Positions 16,039 to 24,652 of a stretch of DNA of 54,661 nucleotides are shown in pieces. The DNA is taken from assembly GCF_003696235.1 (NCBI RefSeq), contig NZ_RFFJ01000013.1:1-54661 (forward strand), given 5' to 3'. The translations under genes were made by a program, and so were the position numbers. The notes beneath the pieces were generated by a model, which made no database searches, was not told where the DNA came from, and saw only the letters and a program-made list of their open reading frames with translations. Position 1 is the stretch's first letter, and each line of letters begins with the position of its first letter. Origin of the DNA: Streptomyces triticirhizae. GTDB lineage: Bacteria > Actinomycetota > Actinomycetes > Streptomycetales > Streptomycetaceae.

Positions 16039-16797
16039 ATGACGCCGAGGGTGGAACGGCGGGCCGACCGGTGGCTCGCCACCGTGGCGGGGCGGCCGGC
16101 GGGCGAGTTGAGCTGGCTGGACCGGCCGGACGGGCGGCGGTTCCTGGTGGCGCGGGACTGCGCCGGCGAGGCCGTCGGGCCGCTGCTCGACGCCGCCCTC
16201 GCCGGGCTGCCGCCGGGGGAGTTGGCCATCGAGTGTGACGAGGCGGCCGACCAGGGACCGTTCCTGGAACGGGGGTTCACCGTACGGCGGCGCGAGCACG
16301 AACTCCGGCTGCCGGCCCGGGTGGCTCTCCGGCCGCTGCCGGCCGGCCTCGCCGTGATCACGGCCGCGACCGCCGACCCCGTGCGGCTGGCGGCGCTGGA
16401 TGAGGCGTTGCGCCGTGACGTTCCGGGCGTGGGGAAGTGGCGCAACGACCCTCTGCGCTTCGCCGAACGGCTGCGGGCCGACCCGCAGTTCGACCCGGCC
16501 ACCTGGCTGGTCGCCGTGGACGAGGCCACCGGCGACTACCGGGCCCTGGCCCGGATCTGGATCAGGGCGGGTGGCGAGCCGCGCCTGGGGCTGATCGGCG
16601 TGCTGCCGGCCGCCCGCCGGCGCGGCCTCGCCGGAGCCCTGCTGACCAGGGCGTTGACGGTGGTGGCCGAACGCGGCGCCGCCCGGGTGGTCGCCGGGGT
16701 GGACGACACCAACGCCGGCTCGCTCCGGCTGCTGCGCTCGCTGGGCGCCCAACGGGTAGGCGGCGCCGTCGAGTTGGTGCGCCCGGCCGTCGCGTGA
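16039..16797 (+). CDS. GNAT family N-acetyltransferase
   Basis: 252-residue protein whose C-terminal half is a GNAT domain: WLVAVDEATGDYRALARIWI, GLIGVLPAARRRGLAGALL (the acetyl-CoA pyrophosphate loop RRRGLA) and ARVVAGVDDTNAGSLRLLRSLGA. The N-terminal half is a divergent GNAT-like or accessory domain. Substrate unknown. The ATG at 16039 was preferred over the one 63 bases upstream because the longer N terminus is unlike the family and the leader there contains the same GAAAACC...CGTTCCCGCC pattern as the other GNAT gene at 12021. Convergent with the ribosome-protection GTPase gene. Confidence 0.8.
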   Translation: MTPRVERRADRWLATVAGRPAGELSWLDRPDGRRFLVARDCAGEAVGPLLDAALAGLPPGELAIECDEAADQGPFLERGFTVRRREHELRLPARVALRPLPAGLAVITAATADPVRLAALDEALRRDVPGVGKWRNDPLRFAERLRADPQFDPATWLVAVDEATGDYRALARIWIRAGGEPRLGLIGVLPAARRRGLAGALLTRALTVVAERGAARVVAGVDDTNAGSLRLLRSLGAQRVGGAVELVRPAVA

Positions 16798-16840
16798 CGG
16801 CCGGGCCGGCACCGTCGGGAGACCGGGCGCCACCGCGCGG

Positions 16841-18856
16841 TCACTCGTACCCGGTGCCCGTCAACCCCAGGGCCAGGTACCGCTGGTACTCGTGGCCGTC
16901 CAGCGGGTTGCCCGTGTGCCGTGGCCGGCTCGGCGGGGTGCCGCGCATCCGGCGGTCGCCCTCGGGGCGCGACAGCGCGATCCCCTCGCCACGGGTCAAC
17001 TCGGGTAGCGCGGCCAGCAGTTGGGGCGCCAGCCGGCTCGGCACCTCGGCGGTCAGGAGCCAGGCGTCCCCACGCTCCTCGGAGTTGAGCACCCGGCCCT
17101 CGGCCGTGGCCAGGTGGGCGGTCACCGCGCCGAGGGTGTCCGGCGGGATCTCGATCTCCAACGTCAGGCACGGCTCGAAGACATGGGTCCCGGCCGCCTG
17201 AAGGGCCCGCATCAGCACGACCGGGGTCAGGCCCCGGAAGTCGGCGGCGACGCTGTTGGGCGAGTGGTGGCCCACCCGGAACAGCGTGACCCGACAGTCC
17301 GTCACCTCCCAGTTGTGCAGGCCCTGACGCAGGGTGTGGAACACGGCCTCCTCCACGGCCTGGTGGAACGCGCGCGGCATCGCGCCCCACTCCACGTTCC
17401 GCTCGAACCGCACCCCGCCGCCCGGCGGCAGCGGCTCCACCCGCAGGCCCACGGTGGCCCAGAACTCGTTGGGTCCCCGCTTCCTCAGCTCCGTCAACGA
17501 CTCCCCGACGCCCGCAGGGCGCTCGAAGTAGACCGGGGTGACCGGCGCGAAGACCGCCTCCACGCCGAAGTCGCGGCGCAGCCGCTCGCCGATCACCTCG
17601 CGCTGCACCGCCCCGTAGAGCAGCACGCTGAGCGTCCCGTCGAACGCGGTGCGCGTCCTGATCAGCGGGTCCTCGTCGGCCAGCGCCGTCAGCGCCGCGT
17701 GCAGGGCCACCCTCTGCTCGGGGCGGGTCGGCGCCACCACGGTCTCCAGGCTGGGCGGGGCGAAGTGCGTCGGCTCCGCCGCGCGCGGCGGCGACCCGAT
17801 CCGGTCCCCGATGCGCACCCCGGGCAGCCCGTGCAGCCGCCCGATCTCCCCGGCGCGCAACGGCCGTTCACCGTACCCGGGCCCGACGGCGTCCGGTCCG
17901 TCGCCCGGCGCGACGACCTCGATCCGGCCGATCCGGCCGCCGAACTCGCCCTCGGCGCCCCCGGGTTCGCGCCGCCGGAAGGTAACCCGCCGCCGGGCGC
18001 GCAACTGCCCGTCGAAGAGCCGCAGATACGCCACCTTCGCGCCGTCCCCGCCGCGTTCGACGGCGAAGACCGTGCCGCTGGGCGCGGCCTCCTCGCGCGG
18101 CTCCCGGGGCGGCGACAGCGCGGCCAGCGCCCTCGCGAGCGCGGGCACGCCCTCCCCGGTGAGCGCCGAGCCGGCCAGCACCGGGTGCGCCTGTCCGGCC
18201 GAGGTCCGGGCCGCCAGCAGCGCGCCCAGCTCGCCGCCGGACGGCGGCCGGTCCTCGACCAGCCGGGCCAGCAGCGTCTCGTCCCGCTCGGCCAGCGCCT
18301 CCGCGACCTCGGCCGCCACCGCCGGGTCGTCCAGCGGGCGCGCCCGGGCCGCCGCCCGGCGGCTGCCGGCGTCGAGCACCGTGGTCAACGGGACGGCGGC
18401 CGGCGTCAGCCGCGCCCGGATGTCGGCGAGCAGGGCCGCGGGGCGGGCCCCCGGCCGGTCGATCTTGTTGACGAAGAGCAGGGTGGGCAGCCCCGTTCGG
18501 CGCAGCGAGCGCATCAGCACCCGGGTCTGCGCCTGGACGCCCTCCACGGCGGAGAGCACCAGCACGGCCGCGTCCAGCACCGAGAGGGCGCGTTCCACCT
18601 CGGCGATGAAGTCGGGGTGTCCCGGGGTGTCCACGAGGTTGATCTGGCGGTCGCCGAGCGCGAAGGGGGCGACGGCGGTGCGGATGGTGATGCCGCGTTC
18701 GCGCTCCAGCTCGCCGGCGTCGGTGCGGGTGCTGCCGGTGTCGACGCTGCCCAGCCGGGCGATGGCGCCGTTGTCGAAGAGGAGGCGTTCGGTCAGGCTG
18801 GTCTTACCCGCGTCGACGTGGGCGAGCACGCCGATGTTCAGAGTGGGCAAAGGCAC
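16841..18856 (-). CDS. OtrA/TetM-type ribosomal protection GTPase (EF-G-like)
   Basis: 671-residue translation-factor GTPase. G motifs: AHVDAGKTSL (G1, residues ~11-20), RERGITI (switch region), DTPGHPDF (G3) and NKIDRPGA (G4); EF-G-like domains II-V follow. Length and the N-terminal LNIGVLAHVDAGKTSLTERL are typical of tetracycline ribosomal protection proteins of the OtrA/Tet(M) kind, which release tetracyclines from the ribosome; in streptomycetes such genes often act as intrinsic resistance or have unknown targets. The C terminus (DGHEYQRYLALGLTGTGYE) is close to OtrA-like ends. The GTG at 18856 has a GAGGA site five bases upstream; a leader ORF (18804-18920) overlaps this start. Confidence 0.88.
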   Translation of the reverse strand: MPLPTLNIGVLAHVDAGKTSLTERLLFDNGAIARLGSVDTGSTRTDAGELERERGITIRTAVAPFALGDRQINLVDTPGHPDFIAEVERALSVLDAAVLVLSAVEGVQAQTRVLMRSLRRTGLPTLLFVNKIDRPGARPAALLADIRARLTPAAVPLTTVLDAGSRRAAARARPLDDPAVAAEVAEALAERDETLLARLVEDRPPSGGELGALLAARTSAGQAHPVLAGSALTGEGVPALARALAALSPPREPREEAAPSGTVFAVERGGDGAKVAYLRLFDGQLRARRRVTFRRREPGGAEGEFGGRIGRIEVVAPGDGPDAVGPGYGERPLRAGEIGRLHGLPGVRIGDRIGSPPRAAEPTHFAPPSLETVVAPTRPEQRVALHAALTALADEDPLIRTRTAFDGTLSVLLYGAVQREVIGERLRRDFGVEAVFAPVTPVYFERPAGVGESLTELRKRGPNEFWATVGLRVEPLPPGGGVRFERNVEWGAMPRAFHQAVEEAVFHTLRQGLHNWEVTDCRVTLFRVGHHSPNSVAADFRGLTPVVLMRALQAAGTHVFEPCLTLEIEIPPDTLGAVTAHLATAEGRVLNSEERGDAWLLTAEVPSRLAPQLLAALPELTRGEGIALSRPEGDRRMRGTPPSRPRHTGNPLDGHEYQRYLALGLTGTGYE

Positions 18857-18920
18857 GGAGGTCCTCGGAGATCAGGAAGGAACGGGTGGACGCTTCGACT
18901 GCTCCGAAGTGACGCCGCAT
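18804..18920 (-). CDS. 38-residue leader ORF overlapping the start of the OtrA-like gene
   Basis: An ATG at 18920 with a good site (AGGAG six bases upstream) opens a 38-codon frame beginning MRRHFGAVEASTRSFLIS and ending in a basic RPRRRG before TAA. Its last 53 bases overlap the 5' end of the ribosome-protection gene in another frame. Its codons (GGA, GCA, TTT, TCT, GAA, CAT, CCA) are less GC-biased than the neighbours. Tet(M)-type genes are known to be controlled by leader-peptide attenuation; a similar coupling here is inferred. The rest of the 351-bp gap 18857-19207 shows only scattered TCCGT repeats (about 18931-18960) and no other gene. Confidence 0.45.
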   Translation of the reverse strand: MRRHFGAVEASTRSFLISEDLRAFAHSEHRRARPRRRG

Positions 18921-19207
18921 CTGCCTCTCCTGTCCGTTTCCGTTCACACATCCGTATCCGTGCGCGCGGTCGGTGCCCCGGTCGAGGGGATCCCGCCCGG
19001 GCAGCGTACTCGCGCCACGGCGCGACGCCAGCCATTAAACGCCGGCGGCGCGACCCGGAGGCCCGACCGACCGAAACTGGCCTGAACAGGGCGGAAACGG
19101 ACCGGTGTTCGCTGGTTCCCTTAGCTCCGGTGCACCTAGAGTGAGCAGACGCTCCACGGGGGGCGTCGCCCGGCGGCGGCCGATGCCGGCGTGGGCGTGC
19201 AGCGGAC

Positions 19208-21190
19208 ATGCGGAGTCGGCCCGGAATGGTGTACCAGGTTCCACCGGAGACAGCACACTTCGTCGATCGGGAGGAAGAGCAGGCCCGGGCGTTCCGCGCC
19301 GTCTCGGAGTGGAAGGGCGCCTCGCGGCCGCTGTGCCTTGCCCTCAGCGGGCTGGGCGGCACGGGCAAGACCGAGCTGGCCTACCGGCTGGCCCGCACCC
19401 TGCGCGACCGCTACCCGGACGGGGTGCTGCACGTCGACCTGGACGACCTGCGCCGGGACGGCGCCGTCGAAGTCACCGACGCCCTGGGCCAGTTGCTCGC
19501 CGCGCTGGACGTCGAGGGCCGCTGGCTCGACCGGACCCTGCGCGACCGCAGCCGGCAGTACTGGGACCGCACCGACGGACGCCGGCTGATCGTGCTGATC
19601 GACAACGCCCGCACCGCCGCCGAGGTGGTGCCGCTGCTGCCCGCCTCCGGCGACAGCCTCGTCATCGTCGCCAGCCACGGCCCGCTCTACGACCTGGAGA
19701 GCGGCTCCGCCGTCGAGCTGCCGCTCGCCCCGCTCGCCGACCGGGACGCCACCGAGCTGCTGCGGCTGATCGTGGACGACCCCCGGCTGGTCGAGGAGCC
19801 GGAGGCGGTCGGCGGGCTGCTGCGGCTGTGCTCGGGGCTGCCGGCGGCGCTGCTGGTCGCCGGGCGGTGGATGCGCCGCCACCGCAGGCGGCCGCTGGCC
19901 CGGCTGCTGGCCGAGCTGGACGCCCAACTCACCGACAGGGGACTGCCGATGATCGAAGCCGTGTGGGACGCCGCCTACCGTTCCCTCGACGAGAACGCCG
20001 CCCTGCTCTACCGACTGGTCCCGCTCTTCCCCGGCGGATCGTTCACCGCCGAGGGCGCGGCGGCGCTGCTGGGCCGGGGCCGCGAGGCGGCGGACGACGC
20101 GCTGGACGCGCTGGAGACGGCCGGGCTGCTCGACCCGAGGGGCCAACGGACGCGGCTGCCCGACCTGTTGCGCGCGCACGCCGAGCGCAGGTCGCGGGAG
20201 GACGGCGACGAGGAGGAACGGCGGGCGGCGGCGACCCGCGCCGTCCGCTGGTATCTGCGGCAGGCGCAGCGCGCCGACCTGCTGGCCGCCGGGCCCCGCC
20301 TGACCCTGGCCGCGCCGGCCGGGCCCGTGCCGGGAGCGCCCGACGTCGAGTTCGGCGAGGGCCGGCCCTCGGACGCCCACCGCTGGCTGGAGGCCGAACG
20401 CCACGCGCTGCACGGCTCGGTGGCCCTCGCGCTGCGGCTCGGCCTGCACGCGGAGTGCTGGGCGCTGGGCGAGCCGCTGTGGACCCACTTCCTCGACCAC
20501 CCGCACCACGCGGAGACCGCCGAGTCCTTCGGCCTGGCCATCGAGGCCGCGCAGCGCGACGAGAACCCGCCGGCCCTGGTGCGGATGCGCAGCCAGCTGG
20601 CCCGAGTCCACTGGGAGCGGGGCGAGTTCGATGAGGCGTCCGAGCAGCTGACGCAGGCTCAGGCCACGGCCGCGCTGCTCGGCGACGGGGAACGGGACCG
20701 CAAACTCGCCGCCTCCGTCGTGGAGTTCAGGGGCACCCTGCACGGCAGGCGCGGCGACTGGCAGTCGGCCGCCGCCGACTTCGCCGAGGCCCGGCGGGCC
20801 CACCGGGCCATCGACAACGCCTACGGCGTGCTGCTCGGCACCTACCGCCTGGGCGAGGCGTTGGCCGCGCTCGGCGAACTGGACCGCGCCGAGGAGCTGT
20901 TGGCGCAGGCTCGCGCCGGCGCCGAGGAGCGGGGACGCGAACGCATCGCGGCCCGCGCGGCGTTCGCCCTGGCCGGCGTGCTGCGCCGCCAGGGGCGTGC
21001 CGCCGAGGCCCGCCCGCTCTATGAGGCGGCCCTGGCCGCCGCCCGCGCACGCGGCGCCGACTGGGACGAGGCCCGGGTGCTGCGCGCCTACGCCGACCTC
21101 GCCGAGGAGCAGGGCGAGCGCGCGGAGGCGGCCCAACTCCGCGCCGCCGCCCAGGCGATCGAGGAACGGCGCGGGGCCGCCGCCGGCTGA
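19208..21190 (+). CDS. NB-ARC (STAND) ATPase with TPR-like repeats
   Basis: 660-residue signal-transduction ATPase. After a short N terminus (PPETAHFVDREEEQARAF, the usual entry to NB-ARC domains) come the P-loop LSGLGGTGKTELAYRL, Walker B RLIVLIDNA, and GLPAALLVAGRWM, the GxP motif. Residues from about 385 onward are helical Ala/Leu/Glu-rich repeats of TPR type, suited to ligand or partner binding. Unlike SARP or LuxR-type relatives it has no DNA-binding domain. Its partner is unknown. Start may be ATG 19208 or the ATG at 19226 (MVYQVPPETAHF), which fits the family better. The gene ends at a strong bidirectional hairpin. Confidence 0.85.
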   Translation: MRSRPGMVYQVPPETAHFVDREEEQARAFRAVSEWKGASRPLCLALSGLGGTGKTELAYRLARTLRDRYPDGVLHVDLDDLRRDGAVEVTDALGQLLAALDVEGRWLDRTLRDRSRQYWDRTDGRRLIVLIDNARTAAEVVPLLPASGDSLVIVASHGPLYDLESGSAVELPLAPLADRDATELLRLIVDDPRLVEEPEAVGGLLRLCSGLPAALLVAGRWMRRHRRRPLARLLAELDAQLTDRGLPMIEAVWDAAYRSLDENAALLYRLVPLFPGGSFTAEGAAALLGRGREAADDALDALETAGLLDPRGQRTRLPDLLRAHAERRSREDGDEEERRAAATRAVRWYLRQAQRADLLAAGPRLTLAAPAGPVPGAPDVEFGEGRPSDAHRWLEAERHALHGSVALALRLGLHAECWALGEPLWTHFLDHPHHAETAESFGLAIEAAQRDENPPALVRMRSQLARVHWERGEFDEASEQLTQAQATAALLGDGERDRKLAASVVEFRGTLHGRRGDWQSAAADFAEARRAHRAIDNAYGVLLGTYRLGEALAALGELDRAEELLAQARAGAEERGRERIAARAAFALAGVLRRQGRAAEARPLYEAALAAARARGADWDEARVLRAYADLAEEQGERAEAAQLRAAAQAIEERRGAAAG

Positions 21191-21200
21191 ACCGTCCGAG

Positions 21201-21247
21201 GCCGAACGGGCCTCCCCGTCCCCCCGCCACGGGAAGGCCCGTTCGGC
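21201..21247. terminator. bidirectional terminator between convergent genes
   Basis: GCCGAACGGGCCT and AGGCCCGTTCGGC pair perfectly over 13 bp, and after one mismatch CCCGT/ACGGG extends the stem by five more pairs, leaving a 9-base loop. It lies 10 bp after the NB-ARC gene stop and 18 bp before the end of the convergent inhibitor gene, so it can stop transcription from both sides. Confidence 0.8.
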
Positions 21248-21265
21248 GTTCGACCGCTCTGCCCG

Positions 21266-21649
21266 TCAGCACTCGCCACCCCAGCGCGCCCACTCGAAGG
21301 TGACCGGGCCCGAGACAGTCCTGTAGTTCGGCGTGTCCGGCGGGTAGTGCGGGCAGCCCTCCACCACCTCGCCGTCCCCTTTCGTCACGCGATACCAGAT
21401 GTGGTCGGCGTTCTGGTGGTGCACGCCGTTGTTGTAGATGCGGATGCCCGTGTTGGATGTGAGGTTGGTCTCGATGTCCCCCTGCGACATGCGCGTCGGC
21501 TCGCCCTCGAAGCTCGGGGTGTCCCAGACACACACATAGCCGCGCGGACAGTCGGCCTTGGCGGCCGACGCCGAGGGCGCCAGGGTCAGGGTGGTGGCGG
21601 CGACGGCGAGCGCGGCCCCCGCCGCGCCGACGGTCCTGCGAAAACGCAT
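21266..21649 (-). CDS. secreted peptidase-inhibitor family I36-like protein
   Basis: 127-residue exported protein. A signal peptide is clear (MRFRRTVGAAGAALAVAATT, cleavage after PSASA-AKA). The mature ~95 residues start DCPRGYVCVWDTPSFEGEP, the cysteine-containing, crystallin-like pattern of the SMPI-type I36 inhibitors, with further cysteines at EGCPHYP and the C-terminal GGEC, probably forming disulphides. The family includes metalloproteinase inhibitors, but many streptomycete members are untested, so inhibitory activity is inferred. It is a single gene facing the NB-ARC gene. Confidence 0.75.
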   Translation of the reverse strand: MRFRRTVGAAGAALAVAATTLTLAPSASAAKADCPRGYVCVWDTPSFEGEPTRMSQGDIETNLTSNTGIRIYNNGVHHQNADHIWYRVTKGDGEVVEGCPHYPPDTPNYRTVSGPVTFEWARWGGEC

Positions 21650-21792
21650 GAGGTCCCCCTCCGTTCACGACCCCGCCGGGATCGGCGGGGGATCTCAGCT
21701 TGCCGCCGGGGGAGGGGGATTGGGCGGCGCTTCAGTCCCGCGTGAAGGGACCCCGAGATCGCGCCGCCGATGCTATGCGGCCTGACGTCCCG

Positions 21793-23493
21793 TCACACCG
21801 CCCGCCCGGCCTCCTCCGCCGTGGCCCGACGCAGCACGACGGGGAACGGCCGGCCGCCGACCACGGCCGTGAACGCGCCCACACCGTCCGGGCGTTGGAG
21901 CAGCCGGGCGTGCGCGGCGCACAGCGCGGCCACCGGGTCGGTGTGGATCAGCCGCCCGCCCGTCGCCAGCGGCCCCAGTTCCAGCGCGAGCGACGGGCCG
22001 CCCCTGGCCCGCAGCACCACCCGGTCCGGGGAGAGCACCACGCCGGCCGTGGCGCACCCCGGATGGTCGTCAAGCGCCGTGTCGATCCAGCCGGCAGCCG
22101 TCCACGCGACCCGGTGCGCGGCGCCGGAACGCTCGACGTGCCGATAGAGCAACCCGGCGCTCTGGGCGTGCCGTTCACCCGCCACGCCCTGCTCGGCGGC
22201 GAGGAAACGGGCCGGCGCCTCACGCCACGGCGGGTGCCGTTCCACGGTGACCCGCTCGCCCGCCACGGTGGCGTTCACCGCGAACGCCGCCGGCACGCGC
22301 GGCGGTTCGGCCAGCACCGGCAGCGGCTCCGGCTCGGGCGGCGGGCCGACGGGTGCCAACTCCAGTAGCCCGTAAAGCTCTTCGCGTAGCAGCGCCAACG
22401 CCCGCCCGCGCCGGGCGAACGCCGCGTCGGCGGCGGCCCCGACACCGGGCGGCACCGGCGCCGACAGCAGCGCTGGCAGCTCCTCGGCGGCGGTCAACCG
22501 GGGGCTGGCGGCCAGTAGGTGGGCCATCGGGCTGCCCGGGATCAGCTCCCGACCGCCGTCATACGCCGCGATCACCCGCCGGCCCAGCGCTGCGGCGTAG
22601 AGCGCGGTCGAACCGTGGTCGGTGACCACGGCGTCCGCCGCCACCAGCAGCGTCGCCCACTCGGCGTGCGGCCCCGGCGCCAGCAGCCCCGCCCGCAACG
22701 CCGGCCCCAGCCACTGCTCCAGGTCGAACGAGCCCAGCTTGCTGCGCTCGTTGGGGTGGGCGACCAGCGCCAGCTGATAGCCGTCGCACGGCAGCGACCC
22801 CAGCAACTCCGTGGCCAGCCTCGGGCGTTGGGCCAGCAGCGACTCCGTGCCCCAGGTCGAGGCCAGCACCACCAGGCGCCGCGCCCCGGTGCCCAACGCC
22901 GCCCGGTACCGGTCCCGGTGCCCCACCGAGGCCAGCAGCCGCTCCAGCGTCGGGTCCCCGACCACCACGGCGCGGGCGGCGGCCTGCGGGCTGGCCTCGG
23001 CGAGCCGGGTCACCTGCTCGGGATGCGCCAACAGATGCCGGGCGGCCACGGTCGCGCCGCCGGCCAGCAGGAACGCCGGATCGAGCCCGGAGGGCGCGCC
23101 CTCGGTGCCCTCGTCCGGCAGGGTCTTGCCGAAGCCCGCGCCGTGCGGGAGCAGGGCCAGCGTTCCCTTCAAGGAACTCAGCTCGCCCTTGGGGCTGGCC
23201 GCCACGATCAGGTCAAACCTGTCGGCGTTCGCCCGCCCCCACGGCACCGTCCTGCCCCCGGCGCGCTCCACCGCCACCAGCGCCTCGGCGTCGAACTCCG
23301 AACCGGGAACCAGCGTGAACCTGCGGGCGATCCTGTCGTCCCCCGCGAAGACCGGCAGCACGTCCAACAGGCGGTGGAGCGCGGTCGCCGAGCGGGCCGC
23401 GAAGAGCACCGTCCGGGCCGTGCGCCGGTTGTCCGCCGTCGCCGCGCCGGCGGCGGACCTGGGGCTGTCGCCGCTGGTCACCGGCGGTTGCAT
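21793..23493 (-). CDS. unrecognised GT-B-like protein (resembles CDP-glycerol glycerophosphotransferase fold)
   Basis: 566-residue protein of a streptomycete family sometimes mislabelled as translation initiation factor. The first ~380 residues have features of a nucleotide-sugar or CDP-alditol transferase of the TagB/SpsB type: LLPHGAGFGK (N-domain catalytic-type His loop), RLVVLASTWGTES at the start of the second Rossmann half, LVAHPNERSK, and ADAVVTDHGSTALYAAALGRRVI, equivalent to the nucleotide-binding D-H/S-S motif. Residues ~400-560 form a separate, Ala/Arg-rich domain with no match that I recognise. No membrane segment or signal is seen. Neither donor nor acceptor can be named; divergent from a small membrane protein. 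Confidence 0.6.
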   Translation of the reverse strand: MQPPVTSGDSPRSAAGAATADNRRTARTVLFAARSATALHRLLDVLPVFAGDDRIARRFTLVPGSEFDAEALVAVERAGGRTVPWGRANADRFDLIVAASPKGELSSLKGTLALLPHGAGFGKTLPDEGTEGAPSGLDPAFLLAGGATVAARHLLAHPEQVTRLAEASPQAAARAVVVGDPTLERLLASVGHRDRYRAALGTGARRLVVLASTWGTESLLAQRPRLATELLGSLPCDGYQLALVAHPNERSKLGSFDLEQWLGPALRAGLLAPGPHAEWATLLVAADAVVTDHGSTALYAAALGRRVIAAYDGGRELIPGSPMAHLLAASPRLTAAEELPALLSAPVPPGVGAAADAAFARRGRALALLREELYGLLELAPVGPPPEPEPLPVLAEPPRVPAAFAVNATVAGERVTVERHPPWREAPARFLAAEQGVAGERHAQSAGLLYRHVERSGAAHRVAWTAAGWIDTALDDHPGCATAGVVLSPDRVVLRARGGPSLALELGPLATGGRLIHTDPVAALCAAHARLLQRPDGVGAFTAVVGGRPFPVVLRRATAEEAGRAV

Positions 23494-23567
23494 GGGTTGT
23501 CCGACGGCATGGCTCGATCGTACTCGTCGGGGGTGGGAGGGCCAGCCGCCCTGGGAAGAATGCCGGC

Positions 23568-23999
23568 ATGACGGAGTGGGGAGTGGCGTTGATCGCGGCC
23601 GGCTCGGCGTTGCTGGCCAGCCTGATCAGCGGGATCTTCGCCCGGTCGGCCGGCCGGCGGCAGGCGGCGGCGATGCTGGAGACGGTGCGCATCACCGTCG
23701 AGCAGCAGCGGCAGGAACGCGCGCTGGCCGCGCGCCGGGCCACCTACCTCCGCTTCCTCGACGCCGCCGAGACGGTGCTGCTGGCCCGCAGGGTCGGCGG
23801 CTCCACCGCCGAGGACCGCGCCGCGCTCCAACGCGCCATGGGCGCCGTGCAGTTGGAGGGCCCGGCGGCGAACGAGGCGAGCGCCCTGCTGGAGGCGCTG
23901 CGCCGCGAGCGCGGCCTGGACGAGCTGGAACGCGCGCGGTTCGCGTTCATCGCCGCCGCGCGGGAGGCCCTCCGGGCGGCGGACGCGCCGCGGGTGTGA
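23568..23999 (+). CDS. small single-pass membrane protein with coiled-coil tail, function unknown
   Basis: 143 residues. An N-terminal hydrophobic helix (WGVALIAAGSALLASLISGIF, read here in two parts as residues ~4-14 and 15-24) is followed by a long charged helical region rich in Arg, Gln and Ala (RQAAAMLETVRITVEQQRQ and on to the end), suggesting a membrane-tethered cytoplasmic coiled coil. Such proteins are common in streptomycetes and uncharacterised. Codon use is fully GC3-biased, supporting that it is real. It diverges from the GT-B-like gene with a 74-bp gap. Confidence 0.7.
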   Translation: MTEWGVALIAAGSALLASLISGIFARSAGRRQAAAMLETVRITVEQQRQERALAARRATYLRFLDAAETVLLARRVGGSTAEDRAALQRAMGAVQLEGPAANEASALLEALRRERGLDELERARFAFIAAAREALRAADAPRV

Positions 24000-24017
24000 G
24001 GGGGCGGTGCCGCCTGG

Positions 24018-24043
24018 CCCGGGAGGCCCGGGGGCCTCCCGGG
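24018..24043. terminator. bidirectional terminator between convergent genes
   Basis: CCCGGGAGGCC and GGCCTCCCGGG form an 11-bp perfect stem with a four-base CGGG loop, in the 53-bp gap between the small membrane protein gene (plus) and the RibD-like gene (minus). Confidence 0.75.
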
Positions 24044-24052
24044 GTGGCCGGA

Positions 24053-24652
24053 TCAGCGCGACCGGTCGTAGACCAGGGCGATCTCGCCCAACTCGCCGGT
24101 CTCCTGGTGCGCGAGGTGCCAGCGCGAGCCCGGCAGGCCGTCTTCGAACAGCCGCTGCCCACCCCCGACGATCTCCGGAACGATCAGGAGATACAGCCGG
24201 TCCACCAGGTCCGCCGTGAGAAGCGGCTTGATGACGCTGGCGCTGCTGTTGACGAGGATGTCGCCCTCGCCGGTGGCCCTGAGGTCGGCGACGACGTCCG
24301 AGGCCGGCGCGTTCACCACGCGGGTGTGCTCCCACGGCGCCTCGGTCAGGGTGGTCGAGAGGATCACCTTCTCCACGTCGACCAGCCACTTCGCGTAGCC
24401 ACGGTCACGTGGGTCGGCACTCTCGTCCTCGGCGACCGACGGCCAGTACCCCAAGAACCCCTCGGCGTTGACCCTGCCGAGCAGCGCCGTCGTCGCGCAC
24501 TCCCAGATGCGGGTCAGGTGGTCGCGCGCGACCTCGGAGGTCACATAGGGGGCGAACGCGGCGAAGTCGTGCGCCCCGCCGGGGCCGTTGTACCGCCCGT
24601 CGAGGCTGAGGGCCAGGTTCGCGGTCACCTTGCGGCTGGTCGGGTGAGTCAT
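24053..24652 (-). CDS. dihydrofolate reductase-like (RibD C-terminal) protein
   Basis: 199-residue NADPH-reductase-fold protein: MTHPTSRKVTANLALSLDGR, TALLGRVNAEGFLGYWPS, DILVNSSASVIKPLLTADLVD and LLIVPEIVGGGQRLFEDG are the family landmarks of the YyaP/YwjB type stand-alone RibD_C proteins. Physiological substrate unknown. The ATG at 24652 overlaps the stop of the ArsR-AHSA1 regulator gene (ATGA), so it is the second gene of a self-regulated two-gene unit. Such pairs are common in actinomycetes and often lie under an ArsR-type switch; the inducing signal is not known. Confidence 0.85.
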   Translation of the reverse strand: MTHPTSRKVTANLALSLDGRYNGPGGAHDFAAFAPYVTSEVARDHLTRIWECATTALLGRVNAEGFLGYWPSVAEDESADPRDRGYAKWLVDVEKVILSTTLTEAPWEHTRVVNAPASDVVADLRATGEGDILVNSSASVIKPLLTADLVDRLYLLIVPEIVGGGQRLFEDGLPGSRWHLAHQETGELGEIALVYDRSR

